NCBI GenBank assembly: GCA_910587425.1
Contig: CAJUKU010000014.1
Coordinates: 1-55,821, forward strand
DNA length: 55,821 nt
Origin: an uncultured Muribaculaceae bacterium
Lineage (GTDB): Bacteria; Bacteroidota; Bacteroidia; Bacteroidales; Muribaculaceae
Direction: 5' to 3'
Part shown: piece after piece, positions 1 to 9,498 of the stretch
Layout: each line of letters opens with the position of its first letter
Position numbering within the stretch: position 1 is the first letter of the stretch
Position numbers and translations under genes: made by a program
Notes under the pieces: model-generated
What the model was told of the DNA's origin: nothing
What the model saw: only the letters and a program-made list of their open reading frames with translations
Database searches by the model: none

Positions 1-21
1 ATTAAAAATCAATCATATAAC

Positions 22-43
22 TGACAAAAATTAATTTTTGTCA
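22..43. repeat. 22-bp perfect palindrome
   Basis: The arm TGACAAAAATT is followed directly by its exact reverse complement, with no spacer. It lies about 47 bp upstream of the -7 element that probably serves the lipoprotein gene starting at 237. Such an uninterrupted AT-rich dyad fits a dimeric regulator operator better than a terminator, because there is no loop. No regulator gene is adjacent within the window, so the role is unknown. Confidence 0.45.
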
Positions 44-89
44 TCTACTAAAAAAAATAATTAAATCTTTATTTATATGCTTTTTTCTG

Positions 90-97
90 TAACTTTG
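90..97 (+). promoter_or_regulatory. -7 promoter element TAACTTTG
   Basis: This matches the Bacteroidota -7 consensus TAnnTTTG. No good TTTG is seen 20 bp upstream, so the -33 part is weak. Transcription would start near 101 and give a leader of about 135 nt before the lipoprotein gene at 237. Confidence 0.45.
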
Positions 98-236
98 TGA
101 CATTGAGATGCGATGCAGCTATTGCACAAATACTGTATCACGCTCACCAGAAAAATGAAAACCTGTAATCGGCGTTATGCTCAGAACATAAATCTATAGG
201 TATAAGTCACAATATTGATATATAACCGTATTTAAT

Positions 237-1349
237 ATGAAATCATATAAAATTTTACCAATCGCTATACTAACTATTCTACTATCCTGTTGCGGTAAAA
301 AAGATAAGGAAAACTCTGCTATTGTAGAAAAGTCAAGCATAACGGAGTCTGGAATGTCGAAACTCTCGGAGTATGTAGAATCAATCAAGGTAGTTCCTCT
401 TGAAACTAATGACTCCATACTTATCGGTCAGATTGACGCAATAAAGGTTCGGGGATCACAAATTTATGTGCTATCTGCACAAAAGCTCTACCACTTTGAT
501 TCCGCCGGTAATTTTGTCGGGCTATTAAATCTTGTCGGTCCCGCCCCCGGCGAAGTCAAGTATCTTACAGATTTCGATATTGCCGACGGATATTGTTATG
601 TCATGGCAACTGACAAAATAATCATCCGCAATCTTAATATGCCCACCGATTTTCGTGAAATTTCTCCTCTACAAAGCGGAGGTACAATCCGTAAAATTGA
701 TGAAGGAATAATCGCGTCATTCGAACGTCCTTTCCCGAATGGGAACAGCGTTATGCTTTTTGCAGAATCTGGTGATACGATATGCAGCATGGTCAGCATC
801 GGTGACTATCAGAGCCGTCCCAAAACCGTTGATTTTATTGAGTACAGGAATGGGGAATACTTGCATTATTCCAGTGGGAATGATATTGATGTGATTATAC
901 CTGCTGATAAGCGGTCTTACAAAATGACATTTGTTGAGAATGATGACGCAGCAAGCACAAAAGAGATCAACGAAGCAAAAAGACGATCTGATGTCAATGG
1001 GGAAATCATTGTGGGAATGGCACACTCCAAGAGTCATCTTTTGTTGTTGGGTTTAAACAAAGATAAAATACACTTTTATTTATATGACAGAAATACAGGT
1101 CTAACTAAAACGTTTGATGATTCCATAGAAGATGACATTTCTGGTATCGCGGACATACAGCAGAATATGATGTTAGGCATGATTGGCTTTAACGAGAGTG
1201 ATAACGATTACTTCATTTCTGTCATCGACCCAAACACAACATACCAATATATAACCGATAAGCCCAATAAATTTTCTGATTCATATCAGCCTCTTAATGG
1301 TATGGATTCTGACGCCAATCCAGCGATCATATTTATTAAATTTAAGTAA
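237..1349 (+). CDS. 6-bladed beta-propeller lipoprotein (BF3164-like)
   Basis: This is a secreted 370-aa lipoprotein. Residues 6-17 form a hydrophobic signal and the lipobox LLSC puts the lipidated cysteine at about residue 18. The mature part carries the signature of the Bacteroidota 6-bladed propeller family: VVPLETNDSILIG near the start, then a blade with YHFDSAGNFVG followed by GPAPGEV. The length is usual for the family. Such proteins are numerous in gut Bacteroidales and are envelope-exposed, but no catalytic role is established. The gene stands alone and reads AT-richer than the block that follows, as accessory genes often do. A second family member lies on the minus strand at 9499-10731. 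The family call is firm; the function is unknown. Confidence 0.8.
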   Translation: MKSYKILPIAILTILLSCCGKKDKENSAIVEKSSITESGMSKLSEYVESIKVVPLETNDSILIGQIDAIKVRGSQIYVLSAQKLYHFDSAGNFVGLLNLVGPAPGEVKYLTDFDIADGYCYVMATDKIIIRNLNMPTDFREISPLQSGGTIRKIDEGIIASFERPFPNGNSVMLFAESGDTICSMVSIGDYQSRPKTVDFIEYRNGEYLHYSSGNDIDVIIPADKRSYKMTFVENDDAASTKEINEAKRRSDVNGEIIVGMAHSKSHLLLLGLNKDKIHFYLYDRNTGLTKTFDDSIEDDISGIADIQQNMMLGMIGFNESDNDYFISVIDPNTTYQYITDKPNKFSDSYQPLNGMDSDANPAIIFIKFK

Positions 1350-1613
1350 TTTATTCATGGGGTCAGTGAAATAAAAGCAAGTGCATGCCTTATTCTTTGC
1401 TTATAGCCGTGTAAAGTACACAATGTTAATCCTGTAACGTGAGCTACCATTTAGTTGAATTCTGCTATCGGCAAATTAACTAATAGTTCTGGCTAACTCT
1501 CGTTTTTCCACCGCCCACTCTCAACACGCCCACTCTCTGACCCTAAACCTGTCGATTCCACTAGTCAGCCAACCTCTCTATATACTCACCCTTCTCAGAT
1601 AGAAGCACATTCA

Positions 1614-1878
1614 CGGAGGTAGGCTGCGCCATACCTCCGCCCCCACAACCTCCGCCTCACCCACGCTCTGAAAACCTGCGCCTCTTGCCATAAAAGTTCC
1701 GTGTCGTTCTTTCTGTTCCGTGCCTGTTGCGACAGCAACAAAAGAGTTCTGTGTTGCAGTCTCTTTCCACCTCTGTATAGCTGACAAATAAAAGACTTGC
1801 AACACAGAACTTTCAGCCATCGCATAGCGATGCCACCACAGGAACAGACAGAACAACACAGAACACCATCCGGATGGT
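1614..1878. repeat. Cluster of inverted repeats in a 718-bp non-coding gap
   Basis: The gap 1350-2067 has no convincing gene. Short minus-strand reading frames cross it but overlap one another and look unlike any family. Within it are at least five dyads: 1614-1639 (CGGAGGTA with TACCTCCG, plus an inner GGC/GCC pair), 1725-1740 (TGTTGC, GCAACA), 1745-1758 with 1798-1811 (a 14-bp perfect arm AGTTCTGTGTTGCA), 1818-1832 (CATCGC, GCGATG) and 1865-1878 (palindrome ACCATCCGGATGGT). This density suggests a structured interspersed element or a non-coding RNA. No transposase or terminal target duplication is visible. Confidence 0.45.
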
Positions 1879-1978
1879 AAATAAGAACTGTACCGAGCAA
1901 CTGATCACGAGGCGCCTAATACAATACCACTGAGCAAAAGGCGAGGAGCGCGAGGTGATGCGAGGGATTGAAATTTTG

Positions 1979-2011
1979 TTTTGGAAATTTTCACAAAAGT
2001 TGGTAATTTTG
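1979..2011 (+). promoter_or_regulatory. Promoter for the SPOR/HU gene
   Basis: TTTTG at 1979-1983 and TAATTTTG at 2004-2011 are separated by 20 bp, the spacing repeated at several other promoters in this window. The start would lie near 2015, giving a leader of roughly 50 nt before the start codon at 2068. Confidence 0.65.
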
Positions 2012-2067
2012 CAACGAATACCGCCATGCCGGAACCATCCATAGCGGCTACACATTAATATATCAGT

Positions 2068-3006
2068 ATGAATACCATTCTTCAACATATACAGTTTCTG
2101 GTGATGCATCACGACTGCGTGGTGCTTCCCCGGTTCGGCGCGCTGATAGCCCACCGTGTCGCTGCACGCATCGAAGATGGATTGTTCATGCCACCGACAC
2201 GCACGCTCGCCTTCAACCCCGCCGTGAGCCATAACGACGGTATGCTTGCCGCATCCGTGGCACGCCGCGAGGGTATAGGCTATCAGGCAGCTGTCGCGAC
2301 TGTGGATTCCGCCATCGACGAGATGATGCGGGTCTATGATGTAGCCGGAGAGGTTAACCTGCCGCGTATCGGGCGCTTCTACCGCGACTCGCAGGGGGCT
2401 ATGCAGTTCCAACCGTGCGCCGATGCCACCTCGGTTGCCGCCGCATCGTTCGTCGGACTGCCGACGGTAACTCTCCTCCCTGCATTTACTGCAGATACGG
2501 AAACGGCAGACGATACGGACTCCGTACGCGTGCTCCGCATCACACCGTTGCGCCGCTTTGGACGTGTCGCCGCCTCTGTCGCTGTGCTGCTCGCACTCGG
2601 CACCGTGCTGTCGACACCAGTACTGATCGACCGTAGCTCACGCCAGTTCGCCTCGATAGGCGCACCGTCGGTTACCATTCCGGAACCCACGCCTGTGCCC
2701 GAAGCCTCCGGTGCGCTGTTCATAACCGCCCCCGACGCCGGCTTCTCGACAGCCGAACCGACTGCGGCATTCCGCATGAACCGTGCCGACCGTTACTTCC
2801 TTATAGTATCGTCGCACGCCACCGCTGCCGAGGCTGACCGCTACATGACGAAGCGCCCCACGGAGCAACTGAGTGTGCTTGAGAGCGACGGACGTTTCCG
2901 CGTCTACGCCGCCACCGGCACAAGCGTCGCCGAGGCTCGCACACGCATGGACGATCCCGCATTCAGCGCCATACACCCCGACGGATGGGTGTACCGCCGC
3001 CGTTGA
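2068..3006 (+). CDS. HU/CCDC81-like domain and SPOR domain membrane protein
   Basis: This 312-aa protein has three parts. Residues 1 to about 115 resemble the HU-like (HU-CCDC81) repeats of Bacteroidota, with VVLPRFGALIA and a glycine-rich NLPRIGRFYRD. A single transmembrane helix lies at about 166-187. A C-terminal SPOR domain covers about 240-312 (YFLIVSSHATAAEADRY, ending DGWVYRR). SPOR domains bind denuded glycan strands at division septa, so the protein probably links cytoplasm and septal peptidoglycan. The HU-like part faces the cytoplasm and may bind DNA or protein, which is inference. It has its own promoter and is followed by the nitroreductase gene after 57 bp. Confidence 0.8.
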   Translation: MNTILQHIQFLVMHHDCVVLPRFGALIAHRVAARIEDGLFMPPTRTLAFNPAVSHNDGMLAASVARREGIGYQAAVATVDSAIDEMMRVYDVAGEVNLPRIGRFYRDSQGAMQFQPCADATSVAAASFVGLPTVTLLPAFTADTETADDTDSVRVLRITPLRRFGRVAASVAVLLALGTVLSTPVLIDRSSRQFASIGAPSVTIPEPTPVPEASGALFITAPDAGFSTAEPTAAFRMNRADRYFLIVSSHATAAEADRYMTKRPTEQLSVLESDGRFRVYAATGTSVAEARTRMDDPAFSAIHPDGWVYRRR

Positions 3007-3063
3007 TCCCTCACTCTGTCAACCCAAACACCTCTATCCTCATCTTCATACCAAAACCCTGCT

Positions 3064-3603
3064 ATGCACTCATTCCACGATCTGATCATCAACCGCCGGA
3101 GCATACGTAGCTACACGGCAGAGCCACTTACACCCGAACAGGTGCAGACCATCCTCGAAGCCGCACTGATGGCGCCGACGTCGAAAAACTCACGCTCCTG
3201 GCAGTTCGTATGCGTCGACGACCGCGACATGCTGACACGCCTTGCCGATTGCAAACAGGCAGGTGCCGTGCCTGTAGGGCGTTGCGCGCTCGCCGTCGTG
3301 GTGTGCGGCGACCCCTCGGCAAGCGATGCCTGGGTAGAGGATGCCTCCATCGCCGCCACATTCATGCAGCTCCAGGCTGCCGACCTCGGACTGGGGAGCT
3401 GCTGGGTGCAGATGCGCGGCAGATTCGCCGCCGACGGCACCCCCTCGGAGCAATGCGTAGCCGAACTCCTCGGAATACCCGAACAGTATCCGGTGCTGTG
3501 CATAATCACTATCGGGCACCCCGATGAGCAGCGTCGCCCGCTTGATCCGGCAAAGGCTCTGTGGGAGAAGGTTCATATCGGCAACTGGAGAGTGACCGAA
3601 TGA
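3064..3603 (+). CDS. Nitroreductase family protein
   Basis: This is a 179-aa FMN-dependent oxidoreductase of the nitroreductase fold. The N-terminal motif RRSIRSY (residues 11-17) contacts FMN phosphate in this family, followed by PTSKNSRSWQFV. The LGLGSCWVQ segment near residue 115 is also typical. Family members reduce nitro compounds, quinones or flavins with NAD(P)H; the natural substrate cannot be told from sequence. The gene lies between the SPOR/HU gene and the DUF2520 gene, whose ATG overlaps its TGA, so the two are probably translationally coupled. Confidence 0.85.
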   Translation: MHSFHDLIINRRSIRSYTAEPLTPEQVQTILEAALMAPTSKNSRSWQFVCVDDRDMLTRLADCKQAGAVPVGRCALAVVVCGDPSASDAWVEDASIAATFMQLQAADLGLGSCWVQMRGRFAADGTPSEQCVAELLGIPEQYPVLCIITIGHPDEQRRPLDPAKALWEKVHIGNWRVTE

Positions 3604-4376
3604 AAAACTGTGTACTGATAGGCTCGGGCAATGTCGCCTGGTCGCTTGCCCCGGCGCTGCAGGATGCCGGCTACAACGTCAGCCAGGTGTGGAGCCGCAA
3701 CCCGTATCACGCAGCCGAACTCGCAGCAGAGGTCGGCGCCGACGCCATAATAGACCTCGCCGAGATACGCCATGACGCCGACATATACATCATAACCGTG
3801 ACCGACGACGGCATAGCATCGCTCGCCAGCCGTCTCACCGCACGCGACGGACTATGGGTGCACACCTCCGGCTCGGTAAACGCCGACGCCCTAAGCCCCA
3901 TCACCGACACATACGGTGTGCTATATCCGCTACAGACGTTCACGAAGGGGCGCGTGACAGAGCTGTCGGACGTTCCGGTCTACATTGAGGCTGCCGATCC
4001 GGCTACACTCGAACGAATCCGCGAGGTCGCCTCGGCGATCAGCTCGCGCGTGCGCTGTGCCGACAGCCGGCAGCGGCGCCGCATCCACGCAGCCGCAGTA
4101 TTCGCCTGCAACTTCACCAACCACCTATGGGCGATAGCCGACCGTCTACTGCGCCAGACCGGCGACGGCCTCTCCGTGCTATACCCACTGATCACCGAGA
4201 CCACGCGCAAGGCTATGGAGATGCCTCCACTGGACGCACAGACCGGCCCCGCACGGCGCGGCGACAAACGGATCGTCTCGGCACACATCCACGCGCTTGA
4301 CGCCGACGACGCGCGCGTCTATGCCGCCATATCCGAGAGCATAATGAAAACATATACAGCCGATGAGCGCGATTGA
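3600..4376 (+). CDS. Rossmann-like DUF2520 oxidoreductase
   Basis: This 258-aa protein has an N-terminal Rossmann domain (VLIGSGNVAW at residues 5-14) related to pyrroline-5-carboxylate reductase and F420-NADP reductase folds, then an all-helical DUF2520 domain containing CNFTNHLW. The ATG at 3600 was chosen over the upstream in-frame start at 3561. It sits in the ATGA overlap with the nitroreductase stop, and the dinucleotide-binding strand then begins immediately. Substrate and reaction are unknown. Its neighbours on both sides overlap it, so it belongs to the nitroreductase-kdsC-maf operon. In other Bacteroidota it is also, as far as I know, commonly next to kdsC and maf. Confidence 0.8.
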   Translation: MKNCVLIGSGNVAWSLAPALQDAGYNVSQVWSRNPYHAAELAAEVGADAIIDLAEIRHDADIYIITVTDDGIASLASRLTARDGLWVHTSGSVNADALSPITDTYGVLYPLQTFTKGRVTELSDVPVYIEAADPATLERIREVASAISSRVRCADSRQRRRIHAAAVFACNFTNHLWAIADRLLRQTGDGLSVLYPLITETTRKAMEMPPLDAQTGPARRGDKRIVSAHIHALDADDARVYAAISESIMKTYTADERD

Positions 4377-4887
4377 TTTCAACCTTAGCCAAATCCGCGG
4401 CGTGGTATTCGATGTCGACGGCGTTCTCTCTCCGTCAACCATTCCGATGGATGCCGATGGGCATCCCCTGCGCATGGTAAACATCAAGGATGGATACGCA
4501 CTGCAGCTTGCCGTGAAACGCGGGCTGAAGATCGCCATAATAACCGGCGCCGACTCCTCGGCAATCGAGGTGCGCTACCGCGCGCTCGGCATAACCGATA
4601 TATTCACCAAAGCATCGCGCAAGATCCCCCTTCTGAAAGGCTGGCTCAGCGACAATGGGCTGATTCCGGAGGAGATAGCATACGTGGGCGACGACATACC
4701 CGACTATGAGGCTATGACCCATGTCGGATTACCGGTCGCCCCCGCCGACGCCGCGCCGGAGATAAAACAGATAGCTCGCTACATATCCCCCGTGGCGGGA
4801 GGTTACGGAGTGGCGCGCGACCTGCTCGAGCAACTGCTGCGCGACCGCGGCGAGTGGATGACCGACCATCACGCATTCGGCTGGTAA
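4363..4887 (+). CDS. kdsC: KDO-8-phosphate phosphatase-like HAD enzyme
   Basis: This is a 174-aa HAD IIIA phosphatase with no cap domain, the size of KdsC, which removes phosphate from KDO-8-P in lipopolysaccharide core synthesis. Motif I is FDVDGVL (residues 16-22) with catalytic D17 and D19. Motif II is TGADS, motif III is the lysine of KIPLLKGWL, and motif IV is GDDIPDYEAM (D110, D111). It overlaps the DUF2520 gene by 14 bp. The related alternative is the nucleotidyltransferase-associated NeuC/N-acylneuraminate cytidylyltransferase phosphatase branch, but no CMP-sugar genes are nearby. Confidence in the fold is high and in the substrate moderate. Confidence 0.8.
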   Translation: MSAIDFNLSQIRGVVFDVDGVLSPSTIPMDADGHPLRMVNIKDGYALQLAVKRGLKIAIITGADSSAIEVRYRALGITDIFTKASRKIPLLKGWLSDNGLIPEEIAYVGDDIPDYEAMTHVGLPVAPADAAPEIKQIARYISPVAGGYGVARDLLEQLLRDRGEWMTDHHAFGW

Positions 4888-4898
4888 ACGACATAGCC

Positions 4899-5507
4899 AT
4901 GAACAACCCGCTCGACAACCTGAACCGATATGATATAGTGCTCGCGAGCGCATCGCCACGCCGCCGCGAGTTGCTGGGAATGCTCGATATCCCGTTCACC
5001 ATAGCTCCCGGCATTGATGTTGACGAATCATACCCTTCGGATCTCACCCCCGAACGCATTCCGGAATATCTTGCGCTAAAGAAAAGCGCGGCATACACAT
5101 CATCATTGCCCGCCGGAACACTCTGCATCACTGCTGACACTATCGTGCTTCTCGGCGAAGAGGTGCTTGGCAAGCCTACCGGCGAAGCCGACGCACGCCG
5201 TATGCTCCACAGACTGTCAGGACGCACACAGCGCGTTGTCACGGGAGTAGCCGTGGCGGCTATAGGCGAGCGCGGCGCCACGGTGCGTACGGAGAGTTTT
5301 TCGGCAGTCAGCGAAGTCGAGTTTTCCGAGCTCACGGATGAGGAGATCGACTATTACGTGACCCGCTACACCCCGCTCGACAAAGCCGGGGCATACGGCA
5401 TACAGGAATGGATCGGAGCGGCGGCTATACGCGGCATCCGCGGAAGTTTCTACAACGTCATGGGGCTCCCCCTCCACCGCCTCTACTCTCTTCTCCGCAC
5501 TTTTTAA
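4899..5507 (+). CDS. maf: Maf-like nucleoside triphosphate pyrophosphatase
   Basis: This 202-aa Maf protein hydrolyses non-canonical or standard NTPs (usually dTTP/UTP types) to the monophosphate. The signature SASPRRREL lies at residues 17-25, with further conserved blocks ITADTIVL, LGKP and DKAGAYGIQ. The ATG at 4899 was chosen because an earlier in-frame start at 4854 would overlap kdsC and add 15 unconserved residues. It is the last gene of the co-directional operon begun by the SPOR/HU or nitroreductase gene. The following 86 bp carry the ruvX promoter. Confidence 0.88.
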   Translation: MNNPLDNLNRYDIVLASASPRRRELLGMLDIPFTIAPGIDVDESYPSDLTPERIPEYLALKKSAAYTSSLPAGTLCITADTIVLLGEEVLGKPTGEADARRMLHRLSGRTQRVVTGVAVAAIGERGATVRTESFSAVSEVEFSELTDEEIDYYVTRYTPLDKAGAYGIQEWIGAAAIRGIRGSFYNVMGLPLHRLYSLLRTF

Positions 5508-5581
5508 CCTCCCACACACCACCCACCCCATAAGCGCCGCATTTCAAATCGGTTTTAGAGTGTGTTTATCGAAAAAAATCG

Positions 5582-5589
5582 TAACTTTG
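5582..5589 (+). promoter_or_regulatory. -7 element TAACTTTG abutting ruvX
   Basis: A consensus -7 element ends only 4 nt before the GTG start of ruvX at 5594. If transcription begins the usual few bases downstream, the mRNA starts at or next to the start codon and has no room for a ribosome site. No clear -33 TTTG lies 20 bp upstream. Confidence 0.55.
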
Positions 5590-5593
5590 CATT

Positions 5594-6007
5594 GTGGGAC
5601 GATTATTGGCAATAGACTACGGACAGCGGCGGTGCGGAATCGCCGCCACTGACACGCTGCAAATTACGGCACAGCCTGTTGCGACGCTTTCACAGGGCGA
5701 ACTGCTGCGGTGGATACAGGAGTATATCTCACGCGAGACTGTCGACAAAATCATAGTCGGATATCCGCGCGACATGCACGGCAATGACTCCGACTCCATG
5801 CGCTTCATCACTCCCGCCCTTGGAAGACTTCGCAAGGCTCTCCCCGGCATGGAAATAGTCATGTGGGACGAACGTTTCACCTCCGTACTCGCCCACCGTG
5901 CCATGCTTGAAGCCGGAATGACCCGCACACAGCGGCGCGACAAGGAAGCCGTTGACCGCATGGCTGCCGTTATCATCCTCAACAGTTATTTGGACAGTAA
6001 GAAATGA
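5594..6007 (+). CDS. ruvX: Putative pre-16S rRNA nuclease / Holliday junction resolvase-like YqgF
   Basis: This 137-aa YqgF/RuvX protein has an RNase H fold. The first strand LAIDYGQRRCGIA contains the catalytic Asp8; VGYPRDMHG, DERFTS and a final KEAVDRMAAVIIL block follow, the last with the acidic residue needed for metal binding. The family trims 16S rRNA precursors and has also been proposed to resolve recombination junctions. The start is GTG, since no earlier in-frame start follows the promoter. Its TGA overlaps the ATG of def, so the two are coupled. Confidence 0.88.
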   Translation: MGRLLAIDYGQRRCGIAATDTLQITAQPVATLSQGELLRWIQEYISRETVDKIIVGYPRDMHGNDSDSMRFITPALGRLRKALPGMEIVMWDERFTSVLAHRAMLEAGMTRTQRRDKEAVDRMAAVIILNSYLDSKK

Positions 6008-6567
6008 AACTACCAGTATATCTCTACGGGCACCCGGTGCTCAGAAAAACCTCCGACGATCTGCAGCCGGACTATCCGGAACTGAAGAGCCTGATCGACG
6101 ACATGTTTGAAACCATGTATGCCTCCGACGGCGTAGGACTCGCCGCGCCCCAGATCGGCAAAAACATCCGCCTGGTGGTGATCGATGCCGATCCTGTGGG
6201 AGAAAATTTCCCCGAATGCGCGGGGCGCAAGTTCACCCTCATAAATCCGGAGATCGAAATACTTGACGGCGAACGCATAAGTCGCTCGGAAGGATGCCTT
6301 TCACTCCCTGGGCTCTCGGAAAACGTCAGCCGCACGGAGCATATACGCCTCCGTTGGCTTGATGCCGACTTCACCCCGCATGAGGAGGAGATCTCAGGAT
6401 TTCTCGCGCGCATCGTGCAACACGAGTGCGACCACCTCGAAGGGAAGCTCTACATCGACCATGTCAGCCCGATACGCCGACAGCTCATCAAGAGCAAGCT
6501 CAACAACATCATAGCCGGACGCACCACATGCGACTATCCCGTGCGCTACGCCCCGAAACGCAAATAA
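6004..6567 (+). CDS. def: Peptide deformylase
   Basis: This 187-aa metalloenzyme removes the N-formyl group from new proteins. All three motifs are intact: GVGLAAPQ (43-50), EGCLS (96-100, metal ligand C98) and HECDH (140-144, two metal ligands and the catalytic Glu). A stretch between the first and second motifs (DADPVGENFPECAG) is longer than in E. coli, as usual for Bacteroidota. It starts inside the ruvX stop codon. EttA follows after 36 bp, giving a translation-related operon. Confidence 0.95.
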   Translation: MKLPVYLYGHPVLRKTSDDLQPDYPELKSLIDDMFETMYASDGVGLAAPQIGKNIRLVVIDADPVGENFPECAGRKFTLINPEIEILDGERISRSEGCLSLPGLSENVSRTEHIRLRWLDADFTPHEEEISGFLARIVQHECDHLEGKLYIDHVSPIRRQLIKSKLNNIIAGRTTCDYPVRYAPKRK

Positions 6568-6603
6568 CCGGTTTACTGACAGAATACATCCACCATCCGA
6601 CAC

Positions 6604-8274
<1,671 letters not shown>

Positions 8275-8356
8275 TTGCCCTGAGCGGTGCGAACAATTCA
8301 CCCTATTGAAACGTTATAACTATTACTACATACTTAAAACCTAAAACTGATAGCTC

Positions 8357-9358
8357 ATGGAATTTCTGACTCAGGAAAAACTCGTGATCGTTGGTGCAGC
8401 CGGCATGATCGGCTCCAACATGGCACAGACAGCGCTCATGATGCGCCTCACCCCCAACCTCTGCATCTACGATCCCTACGGACCCGCACTTGAGGGCGTA
8501 TACGAAGAGCTCCGCCACTGCGCATTCGAGGGTGTGAACCTCACCTATACCACTGACGTTGCTGAAGCTCTCCGCGGTGCAAAATATATCGTCAACTCTG
8601 GAGGTGCCGCTCGTAAAGCCGGCATGACCCGCGAGGATCTTCTCAAAGGCAACGCACAGATCGCCGAGCAGTTCGGTAAGGACGTGAAGACCTACTGCCC
8701 CGATGTGAAGCACATCGTGATCATCTTCAACCCCGCCGACATCACCGGTCTTATCACACTCCTTTACTCAGGTCTGAAGCCCTCACAGGTTACTACCCTC
8801 GCCGCTCTCGACAGCACACGTCTCCGCAGCGAGCTCGCCAAGTTCTTCAAGATTTCTCCCGACGAAGTGAAGAATCCCCGCACATTCGGCGGTCACGGCG
8901 AGCAAATGGCAGTATTCGCATCGACAGCAACTGTCGACGGCAAGCCCCTCACCGAGCTCATCGGCACCGAAGCTCTCCCCGACGGAGAATGGGAGGCACT
9001 CAAAGTGCGCGTAATCCAGGGTGGTAAGAACATCATCGATCTCCGCGGCCGTTCATCATTCCAGAGCCCCGCTTACGTATCTATCGAGATGATCGCAGCA
9101 GCCATGGGCGGCAAACCTTTCACCTGGCCTGCAGGATGCTATGTGAACAACGACCACTTCCAGCACATCATGATGGCTATGGAGACCACCATCGACGCAA
9201 ACGGCGTGACCGTACGCGAGCCTAAGGGCACACCTGCCGAGGAAGCAGCCCTCGAGGAAAGCTACAAGCACCTCTGCCACCTCCGCGACGAGGTTATCGA
9301 GATGGGCGTGCTCCCCGCTATCGACAAGTGGCATGACCTCAACCCCAACATCCGCTGA
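8357..9358 (+). CDS. mdh: Malate dehydrogenase
   Basis: This is a 333-aa NAD-dependent dehydrogenase of the lactate/malate fold. The nucleotide site is VGAAGMIGS (12-20), the catalytic histidine lies in FGGHGEQM (around 178), and substrate arginines lie in the ALDSTRLRSE region. Bacteroidales use this enzyme in the reductive branch from oxaloacetate to fumarate and succinate. The DSTRLRS segment and the C-terminal PAIDKWH are familiar from Bacteroides MDH. The gene is preceded by 82 bp with no recognisable -7 element and is followed by a strong terminator, so it is either its own unit or the end of the ruvX-ettA operon. Confidence 0.9.
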   Translation: MEFLTQEKLVIVGAAGMIGSNMAQTALMMRLTPNLCIYDPYGPALEGVYEELRHCAFEGVNLTYTTDVAEALRGAKYIVNSGGAARKAGMTREDLLKGNAQIAEQFGKDVKTYCPDVKHIVIIFNPADITGLITLLYSGLKPSQVTTLAALDSTRLRSELAKFFKISPDEVKNPRTFGGHGEQMAVFASTATVDGKPLTELIGTEALPDGEWEALKVRVIQGGKNIIDLRGRSSFQSPAYVSIEMIAAAMGGKPFTWPAGCYVNNDHFQHIMMAMETTIDANGVTVREPKGTPAEEAALEESYKHLCHLRDEVIEMGVLPAIDKWHDLNPNIR

Positions 9359-9424
9359 TCGGAAATGACATCATCCGCCCGTTGCAGCTGAGACACATTT
9401 CCACACTGCACAAGGCGACATAAA

Positions 9425-9465
9425 CAAGGCGACGCGTCAGAAATGATGCGTCGCCTTGATTTTTA
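9425..9465 (+). terminator. Intrinsic terminator after mdh
   Basis: A perfect 11-bp stem CAAGGCGACGC is extended by four more pairs to a GAAA tetraloop and followed by ATTTTTA. It stands between convergent genes (mdh and the minus-strand propeller gene ending at 9499). A short T-run on the other side may let it also work for the minus strand. Confidence 0.85.
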
Positions 9466-9498
9466 TGATGTAACTGGATCTTAAGATACTTTTACTAC

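Noticed and set aside
1614..1878. CRISPR array or transposon ends in the hairpin-rich gap
   Set aside because: The dyads are different sequences with irregular spacing, not regular direct repeats, and no transposase or flanking target duplication is present.
1595..1900. 101- and 82-codon minus-strand frames in the first large gap
   Set aside because: They overlap each other in different frames, lie over inverted repeats and show no recognisable protein features. A non-coding structured element explains the region better.
2379..2777. Minus-strand frame opposite the SPOR/HU gene
   Set aside because: It has an Ala/Ser/Thr-rich low-complexity product antisense to a clear two-domain gene.
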